DNA from: Deltaproteobacteria bacterium
GTDB lineage: Bacteria; Myxococcota; XYA12-FULL-58-9; JAUUZB01
Length of the DNA stretch: 7,288 bases
Assembly (NCBI GenBank): GCA_030590185.1
Contig: JAUUZB010000168.1
Location: 1 to 7,288 of the forward strand
Direction of reading: 5' to 3'
Position 1 is the stretch's first letter; every line of letters begins with the position of its first letter. Below are positions 1 through 4,725 of this stretch, in pieces. The position numbers were made by a program, and so were the translations under genes. The notes below the pieces were generated by a model. The model had not been told where the DNA came from, did not search any database, and saw nothing but the letters and a program-made list of their open reading frames with translations.

Positions 1-1929
1 ACCCTGCGCACGGAGGTCAGCTGGTTGGTCGGCGCCATGAAGAAGATCGGCGCCAAGGTGACCACCGCCTACCGGGCCGCGGTCAAGGGACACAAAACCA
101 AAAACATCAAAAAGCGCATCAAGCTCTTCCATCAGGCGGGCGTCGGGTTCAAAACCTGCGCCACCGCCATCAGCGAGCTGGAGTCGGACAAGCTCTACGC
201 GCCGACCAAGCGCTTCAAGACCCGCCTCGGCACGATGAACATCACCGACACCAAGCGCAAATGCCTGCAGCTCTCCAAGCAGGCCAGGGACCAGGTCGCC
301 GCAATGACCTGGTACCAAAGCGTCGACGAGGTTGTCTCCGAGGTCAATACCGCCATCGCCCGTCTGCGGACCCCCCGGGACGCCACCGCGGAGCTGGAAT
401 ACGCCCGGAACGCCACTGAGGTCCTAGCGAAGTGCAGCGTCGAGCTGGCCAAGACCAACCGGCAGGAGGGCTACGACCCGAAGCGGAGCTTTGAGACCCT
501 CCTCGGCGAGATCAGCGCGCCAAAGCTGATCAAGGCCTGCACGAAGGAGAAAGCCAAGATCACCAAGAAGCTGCCTCAAATCGAGTGGCGCACCAAGCTC
601 GCCACCGTGCAGGCGCGCCTCGACGAGGTCGCCGAGCTCACCGCCGCGGCCAACGAAGCCACCAAGGGGGCAATCAAGGCGGGCAAGCTCGAGCAGGCGG
701 TGGGTGGTCTGCGCGAGTGCCAGAGCGAGGCCAAGGCCCTCGGCAAGAAGAAGAGCGCCGACCGCAATCTCAAGATCACCACCGCCTTCGGCAAGCTGAC
801 CATCAACGCCATCGAGAAGCTGTGCATCGAGCAACGCAAGGAGGCCGAGAAGCGCCTGATGGCGGCGATCAAGCAGCGCGACGCCGAGGGCTTTGCCAAG
901 GATGCCAAGGGTGACGAGAAGGATGTCATCCGCCGCGAGGGCGTGCCATCCCGGATCGAGCCGTTCGCGGGCGGTCGGATCTTCATCTACGAGCGCTTCA
1001 ACAAACGAGGGACCAAGGAGCTCAAGCGCTACGGCTTTGACGCTCGGGGCAAACGGGTCGATTACTGGGTGGAGTGGCGCAACCAGGTGGTCGGCGTGGT
1101 CTCGGAGCTCGCCCGGGTGCTCGCCGGCGTGGAGGACGCCGCGACCGCGGTACAAATGTACGAGTCAGTCGAGGCCGCCATGCCGGTGCTCGACATCTGC
1201 AAGGAGGTCCTCTCCAGCTCCAAGACAAACCCGGGCTATGACGCCAAGGCCTCCTTCACCACACCCCTCGGCAAGCTCACCGCCGATAAGCTGGCCAAGG
1301 CCTGCGTTGCGGAGCGGGCCAAGATGGTCGGCGACCTGTCCGCCATCCGCTGGCACTCCAAGGCGGAGCAGCTGCGCAACCGGGTCAACGACGTCCAGGA
1401 TCTGCTCACCAGGGCCGCCGGTGTTCGGGACCCGGACAAGCGGATCGACGCCATCAGCAAGGCGGCGGGCGGTCTCGAGGAGTGCGTGGAGCGCACCACC
1501 ATCCTCCCCAAGCAGAAGGGGGCCGACCCGGGCTTCAAGCTCGACACGGTCTACGGGGAGCTCTCCATGGATGAGCTCAAGGCCGCCTGCACGACGATGC
1601 TCGAGGACGCCAGGGACCAAACCAAGCAGGCGATCAAGGACAAGGAAGTCGCCAAGTTCGTCACCAAGTGCCGCGCCGATGAAATCGAGGTCGCCTGGCG
1701 CGAGGGCATCCCCGACAAGGTGATCACCTTCGGCACCAAGCGGGTCTTCGTCTACAACCTGGCGGCGGGCAGCAAGACCAAGACCAAGCGCTACGCCTTC
1801 AACGCCCAGGGCACGCGTATCAACGAGGCGGCGATTCTGGCCGATCTCTCCATCGAGCCGGAGATCATCGAAATCGACGAGGGCGGGGACCTACCGCTGC
1901 CCGACCTCGAAATGCCGATCCCCAAGTAG
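1..1929 (+). CDS. Five-unit cysteine-pair repeat protein, function unknown (5' end missing)
   Basis: I do not recognise a named family. The frame is open to the left edge, so 642 residues are visible and the true start lies outside. Numbering here takes the TTG at 25 as residue 1. The protein is Lys/Ala/Glu-rich and mostly helical. Five units each carry two cysteines exactly 35 residues apart: C45/C80, C137/C172, C232/C267, C392/C427 and C487/C522. The core of a unit reads roughly S/K-F-x-T-x-L/F-G-x-L, then a helix holding the second Cys. Units 1, 2 and 4 end in a Trp (W96, W188, W443). Units 3 and 5 are followed by a short beta-rich module (about 300-347 and 553-600) of pattern R-E-G-V/I-P, I/V-F-I/V-Y, K-R-Y-x-F. 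The tail (605-634) is acidic and Pro-rich. The paired cysteines suggest disulfides and hence export, but no signal peptide is visible because the N-terminus is missing. The beta module loosely recalls BamE/SmpA-like motifs; I hold that weakly. The gene ends 4 bases from a converging gene. Confidence 0.85.
   Translation, partial: TLRTEVSWLVGAMKKIGAKVTTAYRAAVKGHKTKNIKKRIKLFHQAGVGFKTCATAISELESDKLYAPTKRFKTRLGTMNITDTKRKCLQLSKQARDQVAAMTWYQSVDEVVSEVNTAIARLRTPRDATAELEYARNATEVLAKCSVELAKTNRQEGYDPKRSFETLLGEISAPKLIKACTKEKAKITKKLPQIEWRTKLATVQARLDEVAELTAAANEATKGAIKAGKLEQAVGGLRECQSEAKALGKKKSADRNLKITTAFGKLTINAIEKLCIEQRKEAEKRLMAAIKQRDAEGFAKDAKGDEKDVIRREGVPSRIEPFAGGRIFIYERFNKRGTKELKRYGFDARGKRVDYWVEWRNQVVGVVSELARVLAGVEDAATAVQMYESVEAAMPVLDICKEVLSSSKTNPGYDAKASFTTPLGKLTADKLAKACVAERAKMVGDLSAIRWHSKAEQLRNRVNDVQDLLTRAAGVRDPDKRIDAISKAAGGLEECVERTTILPKQKGADPGFKLDTVYGELSMDELKAACTTMLEDARDQTKQAIKDKEVAKFVTKCRADEIEVAWREGIPDKVITFGTKRVFVYNLAAGSKTKTKRYAFNAQGTRINEAAILADLSIEPEIIEIDEGGDLPLPDLEMPIPK
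310..1074 (+). repeat. Protein-level tandem repeat, block A (255 residues)
   Basis: Residues 96-350 of the cysteine-pair protein: Trp, unit 2, Trp, unit 3, beta module. Every landmark recurs exactly 255 residues later in block B: W96/W351, C137/C392, C172/C427, W188/W443, C232/C487, C267/C522, P308/P563 and Y322/Y577. By hand count, 20 of 39 residues match between 150-188 and 405-443; the second halves are less alike. The DNA copies are diverged, so this is an old duplication. Confidence 0.75.
1075..1839 (+). repeat. Protein-level tandem repeat, block B (255 residues)
   Basis: Residues 351-605 of the cysteine-pair protein: Trp, unit 4, Trp, unit 5, beta module. It is the second copy of block A and follows it directly. 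Register holds without a gap from the first Trp to the Tyr of the beta module and slips by one residue near its end (Y336 versus Y590). Confidence 0.75.
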
Positions 1930-1933
1930 AGCG

Positions 1934-2905
1934 CTACCCAGATACCTGGGTGTAGTCGTGACCACACCAGCGGCAACGGTAGTGCCGGACGATCACTGTC
2001 TTGATCTTGGTCTCCGGGATGGGTCCGGTGTCGCCGTCTCGCACGACGCGGGTTTGGATCTCGCGTTTGGCGATCTCCCGTCGAACCAGCCGAGCGCCGA
2101 ACGGCCTTTTGCAGGACGGACAACGATAGTAGAAATAGAGCGACGCTCCCACCGCCAGCAAGGCCGTGCCGATCACCGCGCCGACAGCCAGCGGATAATC
2201 CGCGGCCAGGCGCACCGCCAGAAACACCGTCAACCCGAGCATCGTGAGAAACCCCAGGCTGAGGGTGGCGACGATGACCTTCTGGCGGATGGTCAAGGGC
2301 GGCGACCCTGGGGCCGGCTCCTCTGGCTGCCGATGCTTCGTCTCGAGCGGCTCCATCAGATCTCGGACCCGTTGACCCGAGACCCCGAGGTCGAGGAGCG
2401 CTGCGGCCGCCACCCCGCGTACGCCGTCCGGCCGAAACTTCACCGCCCGCGTCAGCTCATCCTGCGCCGCAGCGATCGTCGCCTCGTCGAGGAGGTTGGC
2501 GTGTTTGGGGCCGAGCCGCCCAACGGTCCGCGCCGCACTACGCAACTCGTCATCCGGTCCCTTGAGCGCCTGGAGCAGGCACTCCAGCGCAACCGCGAGG
2601 GCCCGTGGCCCGAGCTGCTCGAGAGCCGCGATGGCGGCGGCGAAAAGCGGCCCCTCCTCGGTCAATAGGAGCTTGGCGATCGCCGGAGCCGCCGGCTTCG
2701 CCGCCTGGCCGAGGGCACCGAGCGCTTCGAGGGTGGCACCCCGCAACTCCGCATCCGGCGAACGCAGGAGCCCGAGCAACCCCTTGGCCGCGAGATCCGC
2801 GTCTTCGGAAGGCGGGTTGGCGGCCATCAAACGCGCGGCCTCGATCTGCTCGTGGATCTCACCGTCCCTTAGGCGGTGGAGCAGCATCAAGAGAGTTTCG
2901 TCCAT
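1934..2905 (-). CDS. HEAT-repeat membrane protein with C-terminal zinc ribbon
   Basis: A 323-residue protein in three parts. Residues 1-190 are Ala/Leu-rich helical hairpins typical of HEAT-like repeats, with recurring patterns such as D-A-E-L-R-x-A-T-L-E-A-L-G-A-L-G; such arrays usually bind proteins. A charged, Pro-rich linker follows (about 188-206). Two hydrophobic segments (about 209-231 and 238-259) make a membrane hairpin, so both ends should face the same side, presumably the cytoplasm. The C-terminus is a four-cysteine ribbon: C262-P-S-C265 directly after the second helix and C311-R-W-C314 near the end. The 45 residues between contain a basic stretch and two beta-type segments (I-Q-T-R-V-V and T-V-I-V-R). 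The start could be the ATG at 2905 or the GTG at 2911; I chose ATG because GGGCGAG then sits at a workable distance upstream. No enzyme motif is visible. The likely role is a membrane-anchored scaffold, but its partner is unknown. Confidence 0.9.
   Translation of the reverse strand: MDETLLMLLHRLRDGEIHEQIEAARLMAANPPSEDADLAAKGLLGLLRSPDAELRGATLEALGALGQAAKPAAPAIAKLLLTEEGPLFAAAIAALEQLGPRALAVALECLLQALKGPDDELRSAARTVGRLGPKHANLLDEATIAAAQDELTRAVKFRPDGVRGVAAAALLDLGVSGQRVRDLMEPLETKHRQPEEPAPGSPPLTIRQKVIVATLSLGFLTMLGLTVFLAVRLAADYPLAVGAVIGTALLAVGASLYFYYRCPSCKRPFGARLVRREIAKREIQTRVVRDGDTGPIPETKIKTVIVRHYRCRWCGHDYTQVSG
1936..1951. other. Short perfect hairpin at a tail-to-tail gene junction
   Basis: ACCCAG (1936-1941) and CTGGGT (1946-1951) form a perfect 6-bp stem with loop ATAC. 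It lies 6 bases after the plus-strand stop and inside the last codons of the minus-strand HEAT gene. With only 4 bases between the two stops, it could be part of a bidirectional terminator. There is no T tract on either side, so an intrinsic terminator is not demonstrated. Confidence 0.3.
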
Positions 2906-2925
2906 GGTCACGCTCGCCCAGCGAT

Positions 2926-2955
2926 CCTGAGTGTCGCCCGGATAACCGACTCAGG
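2926..2955. promoter_or_regulatory. Inverted repeat between divergent genes, possible operator or leader hairpin
   Basis: CCTGAGT (2926-2932) and ACTCAGG (2949-2955) are perfect inverted copies 16 bases apart. Allowing a 2-base bulge extends the stem to 9 bp (CCTGAG-TCG with CGACTCAGG). It lies about 20 bases upstream of the HEAT gene start and about 75 upstream of the small cysteine-rich gene, so it could be an operator for both. In the HEAT transcript it would instead be a hairpin close to the start codon, covering an AGGA. Confidence 0.35.
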
Positions 2956-3028
2956 CAACGGCGCGATGGCTCTGGGGTTTCCCGCCGCTTGCTCGGCCGC
3001 AGCCCCGGCACTATTCGTACGCACAGTC

Positions 3029-3241
3029 ATGTCCCTGTTGAAGCCAAAAGAACGCCGCCGACGCGCCAAGGGCGGTTCCTGCTGTTGTTGCCGCCAGACC
3101 TTCCGCTTTTGTTGGACCTGCGCCTGCGGGTTCACGATCTGCCAGGCCTGCATGGACGCGAACCTCTGGGGCATGACCTGCAACTTCATCACCTGGGCCT
3201 GTCCCGATTGCGGCGCCAGTAACGGCTTCGGCAATCAGTGA
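3029..3241 (+). CDS. Small cysteine-rich, probably zinc-binding protein
   Basis: A 70-residue protein with 12 cysteines and a basic N-terminus (K-P-K-E-R-R-R-R). Four C-x2-C pairs are visible: C18/C21, C28/C31, C38/C41 and C58/C61, with further cysteines at 19, 20, 33 and 51. Eight paired cysteines fit two zinc sites, possibly interleaved as in RING or FYVE-like folds. The central W-G-M-T-C and C-terminal C-P-D-C-G and G-F-G-N-Q segments look like conserved family motifs, but I cannot name the family. There is no signal peptide or membrane helix, so a cytoplasmic protein is expected; the arginines could touch nucleic acid or a partner. The frame is open back to 2876, but that longer start overlaps the divergent HEAT gene and adds low-complexity sequence without cysteine clusters, so I chose the ATG at 3029. 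The ribosome binding site is weak. It is divergent from the HEAT gene, which also ends in a zinc-ribbon module; any link is speculative. Confidence 0.8.
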   Translation: MSLLKPKERRRRAKGGSCCCCRQTFRFCWTCACGFTICQACMDANLWGMTCNFITWACPDCGASNGFGNQ

Positions 3242-3249
3242 CCGCCGAC

Positions 3250-3264
3250 GGCGCGGTTCGCGCC
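3250..3264. other. Perfect GC-rich hairpin followed by an A tract
   Basis: GGCGCG (3250-3255), loop GTT, CGCGCC (3259-3264) is a perfect 6-bp stem starting 9 bases after the cysteine-rich gene's stop. It is followed by seven A (3271-3277), not T, on the plus strand. It could help end transcription of the upstream gene, but it lacks the T tract of an intrinsic terminator. On the minus strand the T tract comes before the stem, the wrong order. Confidence 0.3.
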
Positions 3265-3281
3265 AACGGTAAAAAAACCCG

Positions 3282-3311
3282 CTGACGCCGGGGTCAGATC
3301 CGTGTCATCAT
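3282..3311 (+). promoter_or_regulatory. Candidate promoter with overlapping near-palindrome, HU operon
   Basis: CTGACG (3282-3287) resembles a -35 box and CATCAT (3306-3311) a -10 box, each matching 4 of 6 consensus bases with an 18-base spacer. Transcription would start about 20 bases before the HU gene's ATG. The -35 overlaps the near-palindrome CTGACGCCGGGGTCAG (3282-3297), in which 7 of 8 pairs match, a plausible repressor site. In such GC-rich DNA, boxes this weak can occur by chance. Confidence 0.3.
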
Positions 3312-3338
3312 TTGGATGGAGTTCGGACTGGGGGCCAG

Positions 3339-3623
3339 ATGCTCACCGACGACGTGATAGCGGAGCTGGCGAAGCGCTTGGAGATCACGCCCCGGGAGGC
3401 GCGAGAGCAACTCAACCTCGTTACCCAGGCGCTCCGCGACAAACTGGAAAAAGCTGAGCCGTTCGCGATCCCAGGCCTGGGCGGCTTCGAGATCAAGACC
3501 CGACCCGAGACCCGCGGCTTCGTGCCGTTCCTGCGCCGCTTCGCGTTGCTGCCCCCCAAAGATCGGGTCCTGTTTCGGCCGAGCAAACGCCTGCGCGACA
3601 TGGCCAAGAAATTTGGGTGGTGA
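3339..3623 (+). CDS. Small HU/IHF-like DNA-binding protein
   Basis: A 94-residue protein, the usual size of HU/IHF subunits. Residues 1-40 form the two-helix N-terminal dimerisation region (L-T-D-D-V-I-A-E-L-A-K-R-L). The P-G-L-G-G-F-E turn at 45-51 matches the G-x-G-x-F hallmark at the start of the sheet, and V-L-F-R-P-S-K-R-L-R at 77-86 matches the C-terminal F-x-P-S/G-K-x-L segment. Between them, residues 52-76 should be the DNA-binding arm, but it lacks the canonical R-N-P motif and reads R-P-E-T-R-G-F-V-P instead, so this is a divergent clade rather than classical HU. The frame opens at a TTG at 3312, but the ATG at 3339 has G-rich sequence upstream and gives the normal family N-terminus. 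It lies 3 bases before the next gene, which also starts with an HU-like domain, so the two may form a heterodimer (inference). Confidence 0.88.
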   Translation: MLTDDVIAELAKRLEITPREAREQLNLVTQALRDKLEKAEPFAIPGLGGFEIKTRPETRGFVPFLRRFALLPPKDRVLFRPSKRLRDMAKKFGW

Positions 3624-3626
3624 GTG

Positions 3627-4718
3627 ATGGCCAGCAAGCAGAGCTTCTCCCAGCTCAGCGCTGAGCTGGCGGCCGCCACTCGGTTGGAGGAAAGGGAAAC
3701 CCAGGCGCTGTTGCGCGGGCTCGCCGACGTGGTGCAGCTCGGCTTGCTGCGGGACGGGCACGTGCGGATCGGTCGGTTGGGGCTCTTCAAGCTCAAGCGG
3801 CTCAAGGCCCGCCGGGGCCGCAACCCGCACACCGGTGAGCCGATGGAGATCGCCAACCGCTGCCGGGTGGTGTTCGTGCCCCTGCGCTCCTTGCGCCGGG
3901 CGGTGAACCAACGGTTCGAGCACTTGACCTATGAGCCGCTCGACGCGGTCGACGAGGCGGCGCGTGCCATTCACGTACGGGGCGCCTACACCGACGGAGA
4001 ACGCATTCGGGTGGAGGACCGGGACGGGGGGGGCACGGCCAGGCCGCTCACCGCAAGGGCGGAACGCCGCCATCGGGCGCTCTGGTTGGTGGGCGCCGCC
4101 GCCGGACTGGTATTGATCGGCGCGCTTTTTTTTGGCTGGCCAAGGGACGAGCCGACGCAACGGGAGGTGGATGTGGTGACACCAGCGGCGGTGGCCGAGT
4201 CCGCGCCGCCGGCGGTGGCGGTTGAGCCGCAGCAACCGGAGACGGTCGAGCCGGCACGGCCGGAGGCTGTAGAGCCAACGCGGCCAGAGGTTGTAGAGCC
4301 GACGCGGCCGGAGGCGGCAGAGCCAACCCAACCGGAGGCTGTAGAGCCAACGCGACAGGCGGCGGCAGAGCCGACGCCAATCGATGATTCCGCCCGTGCG
4401 GAGACGCCCGGCCAGCGCCACCGGATCACCCCCGGCACCACCCTGTCGAAGCTCGCGGACCGGTACTACGGTCGCCTGGCGCTGTGGCCGCTGATCTTCG
4501 CCGCCAACCGCGACCAGCTTCGCAGCCCGGACGCACTCGAGGTAGGTGACGAGCTGCTCATCCCCAGGCTCGCGACCTCCCCCCACGACTTGAGCCCACC
4601 CGACCGGGCGCGAGTCGCCGCCGCCTACCGGGCCGTCCACGAGTTCTACGCCAGCCGCGACGATCGACGGGCGGGGCGCTACCTGACCGCCGCCGAGCGC
4701 TTCGTCCAACCAAACTGA
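3627..4718 (+). CDS. HU/IHF-like domain - membrane helix - LysM protein
   Basis: A 363-residue protein joining a DNA-binding domain to a cell-wall-binding domain. Residues 5-96 are HU/IHF-like: N-terminal helices, an R-I-G-R-L-G-L-F turn (about 47-54) and a canonical arm motif G-R-N-P-H-T-G-E (64-71) with the intercalating proline at 67. After a charged stretch ending in R-A-E-R-R-H-R, a single membrane helix spans about 151-171; the arginines before it put the HU domain in the cytoplasm. A Pro/Glu repeat linker (199-251) follows. LysM is at 265-314 (G-T-T-L-S-K-L-A-D-R-Y-Y-G, A-A-N, L-E-V-G-D-E-L-L-I-P), expected to bind peptidoglycan in the periplasm. A helical tail (about 320-360) ends the protein. 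GGGTGG at 3615-3620 sits 6 bases before the ATG, favouring it over the GTG at 3624. It forms an operon with the small HU gene. The inferred role is tethering DNA to the cell wall or sensing the envelope. From memory, HU-like domains linked through a membrane helix to the wall-binding SPOR domain are known in Bacteroidetes, a precedent for this arrangement. Confidence 0.92.
   Translation: MASKQSFSQLSAELAAATRLEERETQALLRGLADVVQLGLLRDGHVRIGRLGLFKLKRLKARRGRNPHTGEPMEIANRCRVVFVPLRSLRRAVNQRFEHLTYEPLDAVDEAARAIHVRGAYTDGERIRVEDRDGGGTARPLTARAERRHRALWLVGAAAGLVLIGALFFGWPRDEPTQREVDVVTPAAVAESAPPAVAVEPQQPETVEPARPEAVEPTRPEVVEPTRPEAAEPTQPEAVEPTRQAAAEPTPIDDSARAETPGQRHRITPGTTLSKLADRYYGRLALWPLIFAANRDQLRSPDALEVGDELLIPRLATSPHDLSPPDRARVAAAYRAVHEFYASRDDRRAGRYLTAAERFVQPN
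4221..4379 (+). repeat. 24-bp tandem repeat coding for a Pro/Glu linker
   Basis: About 6.6 imperfect copies of a 24-bp unit, each coding for eight residues of pattern V/A-E-P-T-R-P-E-A. Copies differ at several bases each. They lie in the periplasmic linker between the membrane helix and LysM, and whole-unit gain or loss keeps the frame, so linker length may vary between strains. Confidence 0.85.
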
Positions 4719-4725
4719 AGCTCGC

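Noticed and set aside
424..1155. A 243-codon open frame on the minus strand inside the cysteine-pair gene
   Set aside because: The plus-strand frame shows five regular repeats with constant cysteine spacing, which a non-coding frame would not keep. The antisense translation is Leu/Ala/Gly-rich with no motif.
893..1723. A 276-codon plus-strand open frame overlapping the cysteine-pair gene
   Set aside because: It is dominated by Ser, Arg and Pro, the usual signature of an off-frame reading of GC-rich coding DNA.
1958..2668. A 236-codon plus-strand open frame opposite the HEAT gene
   Set aside because: The minus strand encodes clear HEAT hairpins, two membrane helices and a four-Cys ribbon; the plus-strand frame has no recognisable feature.
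2989..3017. Promoter for the cysteine-rich gene (TTGCTC, 17 bases, TATTCG)
   Set aside because: The -10 match is poor and such pairs arise often by chance, so I do not list it as a feature.
2876..3028. An N-terminal extension of 51 residues on the cysteine-rich protein
   Set aside because: It would overlap the start of the divergent HEAT gene, is compositionally unlike the cysteine-rich core, and leaves no room for promoters.
3250..3277. Intrinsic terminator
   Set aside because: The stem is perfect, but it is followed by A, not T, on the plus strand; on the minus strand the T tract precedes the stem. Kept only as a hairpin.
4221..4379. CRISPR-like array
   Set aside because: The 24-bp units are directly adjacent with no spacers, diverge from each other and are translated in frame.
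3294..4709. A 471-codon open frame on the minus strand opposite the HU genes
   Set aside because: It is low-complexity and rich in Arg/Leu runs where it crosses the 24-bp repeat, while the plus strand gives two recognisable HU domains, a membrane helix and LysM. Long antisense frames are common in GC-rich DNA.
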